Origin: Panorpa germanica | Lineage: Eukaryota; Arthropoda; Insecta; Mecoptera; Panorpidae | DNA: 64,000 nt | Reading direction: 5' to 3' | NCBI GenBank assembly: GCA_963678705.1 | Contig: OY783210.1 | Span: forward strand, 21,329,331 to 21,393,330 | Shown here: positions 45,855 through 57,073 of the stretch, one piece after another | How the letters are laid out: each line of letters opens with the position of its first letter | Numbering within the stretch: the first letter of the stretch is position 1 | Notes under the pieces: generated by a model | Told to the model about the DNA's origin: nothing | Database searches by the model: none | What the model saw: the letters and a program-made list of their open reading frames with translations, nothing else | Translations under genes and position numbers: made by a program

Positions 45855-48800
45855 ATGTCACTACTAAAAAGATTAAAAATTAAGAGCGCTGCAATAAAGG
45901 AAGACTTATTATCACATGATAGGTATTGCGAAACCATTGACATACACAGCAATACCTACGATTACTGTGAGATTAAGATAAGAAAGACTTCTTTTGCACC
46001 GCTTTTAGAGCAATTTAAGGATATTTCAATAGACTTAAAATTGAACAGTACTAATGAGGATAGAAGCGACGAAAAGCAAAGTGAAGTGTTAGAATTTCAA
46101 GACAAATATTTTAAAATAATGGCCAAATATGACAAAATAACTGCTCTTGAAGAATCATCTTCACTTGTTAAGGTTACCAGCCAATCAATTGTCTCCTTGC
46201 CAAATATAGAAATACCTTCCTTCCACGGGGATATAGGGCAATGGGAGTCCTTTAAAGAAACCTTCACGAGTCTGGTGCATAACGAACCCAGTTTTGATAT
46301 AATGAAAAAATTCCACCACTTGAAGAATTCTTTAAAGGGCGATGCAGCATCGGTGCTCTATTCCTTGCAACTTATTCCGTCAAATTACGAAATTGCTTGG
46401 CAAATGTTGGTCAGGCGATTTGAAAATAAGAAATTAATAACAATACACCACCTCAAGTTCTTTATGGAAACGCCAGCAATCAGTTATCAATCAAGCTCAA
46501 AGCTAAGAAACCTAACGGACAGTCTCACAAAGCACATTAGAGCTTTACAAACTCTAATTCCCCAAGAAATGCTTTTTGATACCCTTATAAATTATATTGC
46601 ACTAAACAAATTAGACAAAATTACTCAGACTGAATGGCACAAGTCACCCGAAGCCGCAATAGACAATCCGACCTTCACCTCACTACTAAACTTTTTATCT
46701 GACAGAGCTACATTGCTTGAAACCATGTCAGGCAATATGAAAGGACTGTCAGGTGTAAATACAAGGCAAACTTTTGTAGCCAGTCAAGCGCGAAAATGTT
46801 CTATCTGTAAAAACGACCACCAAACTTTTAAATGCCCTGATCTATTAAAATTATCTATCTCAAATCGATACGCAGAAATAAGTGAAAGGCAATTATGTTT
46901 CAATTGCTTAAGGACTGGACACACAAAGAATGAATGCTCCTCTATTTTTCGCTGTCGGCTTTGTGATAAAAAACACCACACTATTTTGCATCAGCAACAG
47001 GATGCTGATTTTGATTCAACAACTGACCCCAACATTACATTATCAAACACCAGCCGGCTAAGTAACCATAACCCTGTTTTGTTATCAACAGCTGTTGTGC
47101 AAGTAGTTGACGCCAATAATAAGCTGTGTACTGCTAGAGCTTTACTTGATAGTGGTAGTCAGAGTAGTTTTATATCGGAATCGCTCGCAAGGAAATTAAA
47201 AATACCACCTAACAAAAGTAACATATCAGTTCTGGGTATAAGCAGTGCAAAAACTCAAACTACTAAATCACTAACAATAAATATAAAATCCGTGCACACT
47301 CATTTTGCAACAAAATTACACTGCCTCATTTTAAAAAAAATCACCGGAAACATTCCTTCAACAAATCAAGATCTTACCGACATTACTATACCGAAAAACG
47401 TTAGTTTAGCTGATCCATTATTCCACAAATCTGAAAAAATTGATTTATTACTAGGCGCGGATATATTTTGGGATTTGCTGCGTGTCGGGCGCATGAGCTT
47501 GGGAAAGAACAAACCCACGATTCAAAAGACCACCCTGGGCTGGATTGTCACAGGTTCTTACTGTAACAAAAGCAGCAGGCAACGACACTGTTACTTTTCT
47601 CAACAGCAAGAAATTCAAAATCAATTAAAATTATTTTGGGAGTTAGAATCAGTTAATAACGTAACATCACAATCAGAGGAGGAGATTGCATGTGAAACTC
47701 ACTTTAAAAAGACTACCTGTCGAAATCAAGATGGCCGTTTTGTTTGCAAAATACCATTTAAAGAACCCATTCATTTACTCGGTGAATCAAACAAAATGGC
47801 TATCAAACGATTTTATTCACTGGAGAAAAAACTTCAGACTAACCCACAATTAAATGAGTTATATTCCACTTTTATGAAGGAGTATTTAAGCAATAAACAT
47901 ATGTCCTTAAACAATAACCAAAACACCACTTCACAATCCTATTTTTTACCCCATCACGGGGTGTTAAAACCTACTAGCACTACCACCAAATTGCGGGTGG
48001 TATTTGATGGTTCTATGAAAACCACTTCCGGATATTCCCTCAATAAATTGCAAGCAGTCGGACCTACGATACAAAATGATTTGGTATCCATCTTATTAAG
48101 ATTTAGACAATTCACATACGTTGTAGGCGCCGACATCGCAATGATGTACCGGCAAGTGCTAGTTCACGAATCCCAAAGAGACCTTCAACAAATACTTTGG
48201 AGATTCAGCCCCAAAGACCCTTTATTATCGTATAGGTTAAACACTGTCACCTACGGCACTGCTTCAGCTTCCTTTCTGGCTATTAGAAGTTTGTGTCAAC
48301 TTGGGTACGATAATAAAATATCAAATCCTAGCGCTTCCAAGGCCATTTTAGAGGATTTTTATGTGGACGATCTCTTGACGGGATCCGATACTATTAACAA
48401 CTTAAACATACCTCGTCACTCATTAATTATAAACCACGTAAACGTGCTATTACATAGATTTTGTGATGCCTCCGAAAAAGCATACGGAGCTTGCATATAT
48501 CTAAGAAGCACTAATGTTCTCGGCAACGTTAAAATTTCACTATCGTGTGCAAAGTCAAAGGTCGCTCCTTTAAAAACTATAACCATTCCAATACTTGAGC
48601 TGTGCGCTGCCGTCATCTTGACTAAACTGTCAACAAAAATTATCAACACACTCTCCATCAATCTATCAGACATATATCTGTGGTCTGACTCCACCATAGT
48701 ACCATCATGGTCACAACACACTCCGAACACTTTAAAGACCTTTGCGTCAAACCGTACATCAGAAATTCTATATAACATGACTTCCAATCATCATTGGCGT

Positions 48801-49607
48801 CATGTGAATTCTAACTCAAATCCGACAGATTTAGTATCACGAGGTGTAGAACCTCAAAACTTAATAGAGAATTCGCTTTGGTGGTCAGGGCCTTCTTGGC
48901 TACACAATGTAGAAGAAGCTTGGCCTACCAGCGAATTCACAATAAATCATATACCAGACATGCGTAAATGTACTACTATCAGCACTCATACCAAATTAGA
49001 AACCGATATATTTTCTTTGTATTCATCATTAAGAACACTGATGAAAACGCACATGAAGAGAGTTTTGAAAAATTCAAATTTAACGTGTTATAGTGTATTG
49101 GTACAAATTGAAGCCAAACTAAATTCACGTCCATTATACCCTATGTCCACCGATCCTTCAGACCTCCGTCCCATCACACCTGGACACTACCTGGTTGGTA
49201 GACTGTTGACAGCCCTCCCAGATGTTGATTACACAAACACTAAAATGAACAACTTACCGCGCTTCCATTTTATTCAGCAGCTTCTGCAGCACTATTGGAA
49301 ACGCTGGTCAGCCGACTACGTTAACCATCAACAACAACGACAAAAATGGAAAAGAGCCACTGGACCCAACATCACACCTGGAATGCTGGTTCTCATCAAA
49401 GAAGACAACGTTCCATCTCTGCAATCGATACTAGGTCGTGTTGTTCATTCAATTGTTGGCTCTGACGATCAAGGTCGGGTCGTGGTCATAGCCATCCAAG
49501 GAGGACAAATTAAAAGGGCTGTAAGAAAACTAGCACCCCTGCCCGAGCAGACAAATTGGAATTCGAGCGAATCCAACGCCGGGACCATGGACGAAATCCA
49601 ACAGTAA
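45855..49607 (+). CDS. BEL/Pao Gag-Pol polyprotein, 1,250 aa, with in-frame internal losses
   Basis: The first ATG after a 345-nt leader. Gag comes first (DUF1759-like segment near residue 117, IPSFHGDIGQWESF). Three Cys/His knuckles follow at about residues 315-379. The aspartic protease active site is LLDSGS, with Asp432. The reverse transcriptase has GADIAMMYRQ and YVDD (836-839). RNase H has CDASEKAYG (Asp871), ILELCAA and SDST (Asp945). Last come an integrase C-terminal stretch (QIEAKLNSRPL, about 1085) and a DUF5641-like domain (LVLIKEDNVPSL). Only about 30 residues separate YVDD from the RNase H start, where relatives have some 200 or more. The integrase HHCC and DDE core are missing. 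Both losses keep the frame. The frame runs through the 3' LTR start and ends six codons inside it. Confidence 0.93.
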   Translation: MSLLKRLKIKSAAIKEDLLSHDRYCETIDIHSNTYDYCEIKIRKTSFAPLLEQFKDISIDLKLNSTNEDRSDEKQSEVLEFQDKYFKIMAKYDKITALEESSSLVKVTSQSIVSLPNIEIPSFHGDIGQWESFKETFTSLVHNEPSFDIMKKFHHLKNSLKGDAASVLYSLQLIPSNYEIAWQMLVRRFENKKLITIHHLKFFMETPAISYQSSSKLRNLTDSLTKHIRALQTLIPQEMLFDTLINYIALNKLDKITQTEWHKSPEAAIDNPTFTSLLNFLSDRATLLETMSGNMKGLSGVNTRQTFVASQARKCSICKNDHQTFKCPDLLKLSISNRYAEISERQLCFNCLRTGHTKNECSSIFRCRLCDKKHHTILHQQQDADFDSTTDPNITLSNTSRLSNHNPVLLSTAVVQVVDANNKLCTARALLDSGSQSSFISESLARKLKIPPNKSNISVLGISSAKTQTTKSLTINIKSVHTHFATKLHCLILKKITGNIPSTNQDLTDITIPKNVSLADPLFHKSEKIDLLLGADIFWDLLRVGRMSLGKNKPTIQKTTLGWIVTGSYCNKSSRQRHCYFSQQQEIQNQLKLFWELESVNNVTSQSEEEIACETHFKKTTCRNQDGRFVCKIPFKEPIHLLGESNKMAIKRFYSLEKKLQTNPQLNELYSTFMKEYLSNKHMSLNNNQNTTSQSYFLPHHGVLKPTSTTTKLRVVFDGSMKTTSGYSLNKLQAVGPTIQNDLVSILLRFRQFTYVVGADIAMMYRQVLVHESQRDLQQILWRFSPKDPLLSYRLNTVTYGTASASFLAIRSLCQLGYDNKISNPSASKAILEDFYVDDLLTGSDTINNLNIPRHSLIINHVNVLLHRFCDASEKAYGACIYLRSTNVLGNVKISLSCAKSKVAPLKTITIPILELCAAVILTKLSTKIINTLSINLSDIYLWSDSTIVPSWSQHTPNTLKTFASNRTSEILYNMTSNHHWRHVNSNSNPTDLVSRGVEPQNLIENSLWWSGPSWLHNVEEAWPTSEFTINHIPDMRKCTTISTHTKLETDIFSLYSSLRTLMKTHMKRVLKNSNLTCYSVLVQIEAKLNSRPLYPMSTDPSDLRPITPGHYLVGRLLTALPDVDYTNTKMNNLPRFHFIQQLLQHYWKRWSADYVNHQQQRQKWKRATGPNITPGMLVLIKEDNVPSLQSILGRVVHSIVGSDDQGRVVVIAIQGGQIKRAVRKLAPLPEQTNWNSSESNAGTMDEIQQ

Positions 49608-50068
49608 TATCTTATATGTTAAAAATCATTGTAAATTGTTTGATGTAAATAATTGTACTTGTCAGTTATTTCCCCTCTATTCCCTCACCTTAAGACATCG
49701 CACAAACCAAATCCTTTCATTTCAATCCAATTCAAATACGCATTTCTTTATCTAGTCGAACGACCTTCAAATATTTTCATTCCTTTATTCTTTACAAACC
49801 CGTTCCATTTCTGTTATAAACAAAATACATTGTTTTAGATTTAACAAGTAAAATAAAATACTAAATTTTATTCTGTATCAAAAATATAACCAGAGCTGTA
49901 ACACATAAAACTTGTAGTTGTAATTATAATTTGTAGAAATATTATAAAGATATTAAATTAAACGAAGTGTGCTGTTTCCTTTAAATAATCGGTCCAAATT
50001 GGCTTACACCCAATTGAAAAGAACGTTGCACCAAGATCATCAACGAATCGACTCTGGACAACGTTACA
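49588..50068 (+). repeat. 3' LTR of the BEL/Pao element
   Basis: Same 481 bp as the 5' LTR at an offset of 4,559 bp, with no difference seen by eye. The sequence just before it (ACGCCGGGACCA) is a poor polypurine tract. AATAAA at 49852-49857 is followed by the rest of the LTR. The Gag-Pol frame ends at 49607 inside it. Confidence 0.95.
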
Positions 50069-51586
50069 ATTAATTATCTTTGCGTAACGCATTTCGAATG
50101 TCTCTTTGATGTTTAAATACATAATATTATATTATTATTTAATAATTACAACTGTTACAATTAACATGACATATTTTGATGTGTTTTCATTCAGGTTTTG
50201 TATGGTATACTCGTATAGAGTTGTATTTGATATACGAATATATAAACTGTTGAGAGCTTGTCTTTCAATAGATCCTGTACTCGTGTACTCGTATTTTATT
50301 AAGTCAATGGATTCTGAATACAATTGCATTCAGGTTGGGGCTGTTATGCTTTGAACTCCAAAACACTTAGTACCGAACTGTGCGTACGGTGTTTTTGTAC
50401 ATGCCAAATTATGTTTTTGTCTTTATCAATGTATTACTCAACCTACAGTACAGTCAGCTGTATTTAAGGAAGGTGTTCAACCTCATTTTTAACGTGAATA
50501 CCGAAAAACATTACAAAAAACATGGAGTTTACCGTTTTTATGGTTTGAATGGTTTCTTAGGTTCACAAACTTTCTTTTAACATACACTGATAGTAGAGAT
50601 TTACCTGCGTGATTACTACATACGTCTGTTTTTGAAGCAAAATTCATTTTTATAGATAATTATTAATAACTGTTGCCTTTTAAAATAAGTTTGATAAAGT
50701 TGGTTATTAGAACCTCAAATGTCCAATTATTTTACTCCTTATATTTCAGGAGATATTAACAATTAAAAGTCATTTTGTCTCTTTAATTATTAACGTTGTA
50801 CAACATTCAAACTGCACGTAACCTCACAATCTCTCTTCTACAACAGAACGTAAAAGCTCATACATCTCTGCTATATGTATTTAAATATCATAATATCAAA
50901 TATTATTTACAGTTATTTCAAGGAACAATCAAATTTCAATATTATGTCTCCCGTAACAGGGTTAAATAAAATAAAAACTTATTATTCTGTGACATAACTT
51001 TATTATTTGACTACCAACAACTACAAAACATTACCACAGCACTGACCTACTCAACAAATATCTGACGTTTAAATGCATTTCACGTCATACAAATATGGCC
51101 GACCATTTCTAACGCTAAAACTACAGTTCAAATTTTTAATTACTATATCTCTGTCAACATTTAGATATTTAATAAAATAGACACGCTAATACACATTTAT
51201 TAACATCAATTTCAATTAACAATTGAAAAATCGACCACTAAAAAATGAGGACACAAGCCCATTAAGCAATTCGTTACTACTATTGATATAATGAGCCCTC
51301 AAGATTCTTTGGTTTTCTCTTAACCTTCTCCACTGCCCTTGATATGACATCTGATATGCGTGACAGCGGTATTTCTAAGGGGTGGTATTTGCGGGTAGAC
51401 GTCTTACACCCTAAAACCTCAAGGGAACGCTTTAAGCCGCTTAATTTACCGTGAGCCACTCAATTATTATTCTAGATGACATTTTTAATGAAATTGAAAA
51501 TATGATATGGATTCTCTAAGTGACACTAAATAAATAATAATGCTATGGGGATGCTATCACTTAAATATAAATTGTAAATGCCCTAG

Positions 51587-51616
51587 CCGGTGCTCTTGAC
51601 TTATAACTAGCACCGG
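51587..51616. repeat. Short GC-rich hairpin
   Basis: CCGGTGCT (51587-51594) pairs with AGCACCGG (51609-51616) across a 14-nt loop, in otherwise AT-rich DNA. Confidence 0.8.
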
Positions 51617-52582
51617 TGAGATCCAGCAAAGGTGTACTGTGCACACTGTTACTTAAAGAAAATAATAAAATGAATTAGTAATTGGAATAGCTTGCATTAG
51701 CATGAGAAAGCTATAATTTTTCATAAATGTTACTCTTTTCTAGAAATACAGAATCCTATTCCTAATTCAACAACTCTATCGGCTTTATATCAATATTTCT
51801 TTTTTAATAAAGACTTTTAATCGTCTTACAAATTATAGTCTTCTTTCATCTTCAATAAAAATAAAGTAAATATTGAATTTTCAGTTATTTAAGCTTTAAT
51901 CAAAAATACATTTTCTTTCTTTTCTTTCATTTTTATTTTACAATGTACAAATTATATTTTCACATTAAGTTTTGTCTTTCTTTAAATTATTTTATTTTTT
52001 AATTATTAATTATATCTTAACAACATAACACTTTTAAGTTTTCAAAAAGTTTTACATGTATTTAATAGTTTCGACCTAGTTTTTCGATTCTAACAATTTT
52101 ATTTTATGTTTTCTAGTTTAGAAACAAATTGTGAACGTACTTGCCGTGTACCACACTTTTGTAACTTTTAAAGCTTGAATATAAGGGTATGTACTATTTG
52201 TTGCAACTTTCTAAAACCGCAAACGATTTGACTAGATACATGCGTTGGAGCTAAGAAGATAGGCTTAAATCTTCTGACTATTTGGACCGATCTATATTGT
52301 GCCTAGTTCCGCCGGACGCTAAATGTGCAATCGAGCATGCTATATAATAAAATTTAGTTATACCTTTTCTAACTCTCAGCAATTAATTTATTTCATAAAT
52401 ACACTTTTATTAACTTTAATATTAACTAAAATAAGTTTTATAAAAAGAAAATTATTAATTAACCTAGAATAAAATTGTAATTTATTATAATGAATGTCTT
52501 TGTATATATAACATAAAAAAAATATTTATTAAAAAAAATCTTTAAATTTTTTTTATGACTGTCTGAAATAATACATAATTAT

Positions 52583-52740
52583 TCTTCGCTTGAATATCCT
52601 GCGGCATCTGTTTCCACTAGGCGGTTCGCGAGATCCACGGCGCTACGAATGGATTTATTTTACGTTATACAGAAGCGTCTGTCGTCGCGACGCCAACGCC
52701 AACAGGCTTTGGAATATGTACTACGGCATTATAGCCTCAT
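52583..52740. other. GC-rich island with exon-like frames on both strands
   Basis: On the minus strand a short frame ends VDLANRLVETDAAGYSSEE and then TAA, which looks like a protein C-terminus. An adjacent minus frame reads HIPKPVGVGVATTDASV before a stop. On the plus strand a 60-codon frame (LRHLFPLGGSRDPRRYEW onward) is also open to 52772. At most one can be real. It may be a decayed gene or repeat fragment, since the GC content stands far above the flanks. Confidence 0.2.
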
Positions 52741-55700
52741 TACTTTTCTTATTATACAAATACAAAGTATAATTAATTTACATTGTTTGTTATTTTAAAT
52801 AAATTCTAAACTAGTAATTTTATTCGTCGAGTTTCAGTAAACTAAAGAAAAACACAATTCTACAATATTATGCATCTTTGGACTTTGGACGATATTATTT
52901 CGACGATCTCTGACTATGCTCCACTTCTGCCAATAATTTTATCAATTTGTATTTACATAATCAATTTATTAACTTGATGTAGAATTTATTTCACATAAAT
53001 GTAGAAATAAAAAAAATTGGAAGCTTCCTATGGCTTGAATTTTGTTGAAAAACATTACCTTATATTATATTTTGTATCAGAGTATCATGAACGTAAACAT
53101 TGTATGTTTTATTCATTCATCAGAGAAAATAAAAAATGGACAGCAAGAGCATTATTTGCACAACCCATGATTTTTTACCTTATAAATTTTAATAAATCAA
53201 AATTTCGTAAAATAATGCCGCGCTAATAAGGAATTGAAATGATATAACTGAACAAAACAATGGGTAACTTACTATTTTATGCACTAGATAAAACAGAATC
53301 ATTGAAGTGGTGTAGCGATCAAATACAAATACCTGCTGTTATCATAAAATTTCAGGAACAGGTTTCTGTCCTATAACTTTGCGAGTGATAAAGCCATTTA
53401 ATGATCTGTACGTAATATTCATTTTTTTTCATCCCCTTACAATTTTATAACCTTTATTATAGGGATGAAATCTATTATTTCTAAAGAGAATAATAGTATA
53501 AAAGTTACATTTTGTTAAAATGAAAAGATATTTACATATCTATCTGCCATCTGGTGGTAGGTAATATAACTATCGTCAAAACAGTGACAGAATTCCCGAG
53601 GCTATTCAATATTATTGCAGCGAAAACAAAAGCGGAATGTGGAATGCCGAATGCCAAATGCGGAATGTTTCAATTCATTTTACTGGATTTTTTATGATTT
53701 TTTTTTTCTCTCTTTTTTTTCATTTATTTTTTCTGTTTGAATATTTTTTTATGATTTTAATTAGACGTAATGTTTATGTTTGCAGAGAAATATGAACTCT
53801 GTATACATATTTAGAAAATAAAATAATTTTATTCTGTGTAACTGAATTACGAAAAAAGGGGAAAACGCGAACAATTTAGCGTAAGGAAATTAGCCTCGTG
53901 AAAATGTTAAAGTTTGCTAGACAACTATCTTCTTAGGGCTACCTTAACATAACATATTTAACGACAGTCAGACATAATTCTCTTCCATTCTTCATTTCCT
54001 TATAACGTCATATTCTAACGGAAATGGAATACCGCCATCGTCCTCTGGGTCCAAGTCACGGGCTATATTTACAAAAGCATCGTTTAACAATACAATCGTT
54101 CCGTGCTGTTAATTAACTGAATATTAATTATTAAACGGTAAGAATATCAAGCTGAATGAAGTAAGAAATAACCGAGGGAATTAACAAAGCGTTAAAACAT
54201 TGAAACTAACCAACGCTTTCAGAAAGCTCATTGTGTGTTACGTTCCTGTGTAATTATGAAAATTCTGTTACATATTTACAAAACTACAGCTAGTTCATAT
54301 TATTTAGATTCGTTCTAATTTCGAGATCCCAGCAAGACATCACTTCTAAATTAAACATTATATTTTTCTCTAAACTCTATTCTAAATTCATAATTCTAAA
54401 TTTATATTTTAAATTCATAATCCAAGTCAATATTCTCAATTAAATAAAACACAAAAATTGAAATATAACAAACTATATATCTTAGAAGAAAAAAGAGCAA
54501 AAGGGTACAAGCATTTCTCTTGTTATTTAAGTTTGCTATTGTTAAGTTTTTTTTATATTATTTAAGTAAAAATATATAACTAGCTGCATTGAAATAGGGC
54601 GCCAAATTGGCAATTGAGTACATAAATAATAATATTCGTATTTATAAAATTTAAAAATTTATGAATCCGTCAGATTTTACAGGAGAGCGGGTTAATTTAT
54701 CCCCATTATAATCATCATCCCCTTACAACATACATTTATATTTTCGCAAAAGGAAAAAATCTTTCCCTTGTCAAAGAAAAGGGGTTTCATCAGTTTCACT
54801 TGAAGTGATGTTATTTTCCAGATTCCAGGTTTTTTCAGGTTTATTCCCGGTTTATTCCTATATTCCAGTTACCAATGCTTCCGGTTTATTTGCGTATTCC
54901 CGTCACGGATTAGCGAGGCGTCTAACAGTTCCCACAAAGCCTTTGGATTGGGGAAATTTATTTTAAAGTGGTGGTAAAACTGCTTTTAAGAGGTACATGA
55001 AGGTCTTGTTATTTTTTGCACGTAAATGTGTACCTCACCGCACTACCACTACCAAAGGAGAAAGGAGAGGAAAAAACACTTGTGCGCGGTGATAACATAA
55101 CAACCAAAAGCTCTGGAAGTGGTAACAAGCCCTACCCCATCCTATCTCACTCCTCAACCCTTGCCTTGGTAGCAAGAGGAAGGCGAGTGGAGGAACCGCA
55201 ATCACAACGAAGGTAGAAGCGCGAGAAATTTCTATAAAATTGTTTACAATATTATATTGAAGGCAATAATATTATTTTTCTATGTTGCACTTAAAGACAT
55301 GCACTTAAAGCTTTAAGGCAGTTGTCTTGCTTTACCTCTAGGTAAAGGGTTCTAGGTTTTTCTGGGTTTATTGAAGTTGCAATCTAGTTTCCTTAAAATC
55401 TATTAAACTTTCTCTTCTTAAACTATTAAGTGTAATGTTGAATGACGCATTTGCAAACTAGCTAACCCCGACCCCTATATAAAGCATATAATGAATAAGA
55501 ACATAAAAGAAATAAACAAATAAAGCTACTTGACCGTATTTCTTTCTATAGAAAAATATAAAAATCATTGAATAGAGTAAAATGTATTGCAATATGCATT
55601 TCTATTCAAGTTTTGCAACAAACTTCAAAAGAAATACTTTTACCTTATTTGTTAAACAATTGTATACTACTGTTTTAACGTAACTTATCGTTAAAATTAG

Positions 55701-56480
55701 ATACTTTACTTTTTGCGTGGAATGATCCAGAGCAACTTTTGTAAAGTCCCATCAAAGTGTGATAAGACTTGACAAGAAGCTTTCTAACGGGAGGATCTCA
55801 AGATTAATCTTTTAAAAGGTTCCATCTGTGATTTCTATCATCGTTACGTTTAGTATTAATTAAGCAAAATGATGACGATCATATGCACGTTGTAAATACG
55901 AACATTACACATGCTCGTAGCGCATCGGGTTACCATTGAATTCCGAGTTGCTTTGATCTACGAGTTCTGTGGATTCGGATGTAATCAGAGCGAATGCACC
56001 CACACAAAGTTGAGAGACAGACAACGCAGAGGGACGGACTATCGGTCTAGAATTACTAAACGCTGCATCTAGCTAAATAACCAAGCTGTGTTCATATGGG
56101 CTTGTCGCACACTAAGAGAAAAGTGTTAGTCATCATCTTTCTACATCAAAAAGATAATTGTTTTAATACAGTACAATTCGAATGGTAAAATCCACAGGAA
56201 AAGTCGATTGTCGCGTGGAGCAACCTAAGACTTTAAAAAACAAGATTCTTTGTAGGGTATAGGAATAAGAAGGTTGAAAGGAGGCATAAAACACAGCTTC
56301 AAACAGGAAATGCAACCCGTCCATATCTGATTGCAACACACAACTTTATCAAAACTTTTTGGGTATGAACTGTGGTAATTGAACTTTCCAAAATGTTATA
56401 TTTACTTGTAAATGTCACTAGACTAAAAGGCAAATAAATCGTACTTTAAACTAACTCAATAGCTTTTGTAAAACACTCTA

Positions 56481-56505
56481 TTTCTCTCTCTCACTCTCTC
56501 TCTTT
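56481..56505. repeat. CT-rich microsatellite
   Basis: Imperfect (TC)n run interrupted once by an A. Confidence 0.85.
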
Positions 56506-56957
56506 ATTTGTTTCTCTACAATTTCCGTGTGTAACTAAATTGCGAAACTAGTTTCGAAACCACACAGGGTCCTGAAGGATCTGTACTACGAATAAATGTG
56601 TATCCACAGGCACCACAACTTCCTGTTCTTGTTTCTGTATATATGTACGAGTATATCAGCCTGAAGGACATTAAACAAAGCGATTGATGTGGATTTTGTT
56701 AAAAAACGATCAAATGTTATTAAAACGTATGTAACATTCCTAATAACAAATAGATTTAATTAGATGTGGTAATTATGGAAATATCTTACTCGTACATATT
56801 TGAAAGCTATACTTGCTGCTTTACTTTATTTAAACTTTACTTTTTTTAAATGTTTTAGTTAGCTTGCTAACGCCATCTATCCATCGGAATATTATCTGTT
56901 GACACGAACACTATCAAATAAATCGCAATGAAAGTTACCCAGAATGTCAGATTTCAG

Positions 56958-57073
56958 ATGTGAAGCATGTATTGAATAACCGAGAGACCATTGTGTCGGA
57001 TTCGAAGGTCCCTAGTGCCCCCTTGAACGCGAAGGTCCTCTGGGAGGTGATGCAGGGGCTGGGGCTGTCCTGA
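56958..57073 (+). other. Candidate terminal exon or transposon coding fragment
   Basis: After an acceptor-like AGATTTCAG the plus frame reads VKHVLNNRETIVSDSKVP and then APLNAKVLWEVMQGLGLS before TGA at 57071-57073. The frame is open upstream through the acceptor back to about 56905. The GC content (over 50% in the last 80 bp) and balanced composition contrast with the flanks. It could be the last exon of an unseen gene or a fragment of a transposon protein. I recognise no motif. Confidence 0.28.

Larger units (their letters stand above)
45029..50068 (+). mobile_element. BEL/Pao LTR retrotransposon, internally deleted, recent
   Basis: A 5,040-bp element bounded by 481-bp direct repeats that start TGGACGAAAT and end AACGTTACA, with an ATTAA duplication on both sides. 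It encodes one frame at 45855-49607 with Gag, zinc knuckles, aspartic protease, reverse transcriptase, RNase H and the C-terminal part of integrase, in the BEL/Pao order. The two LTRs appear identical by eye over all 481 bp, so insertion was recent. The frame lacks the RT-to-RNase H connection and most of integrase, so the element probably depends on a related full-length copy for integration. Confidence 0.95.

Noticed and set aside
48416..48787. 123-codon antisense frame
   Set aside because: Shadow of the BEL/Pao RT-RNase H coding sequence on the other strand; the same holds for 46784-46981 and 47954-48136.
44985..50095. GTTACGC before and GCGTAAC after the BEL insertion as ends of a host MITE
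   Set aside because: Only 7 bases and no further inverted match; probably coincidence.
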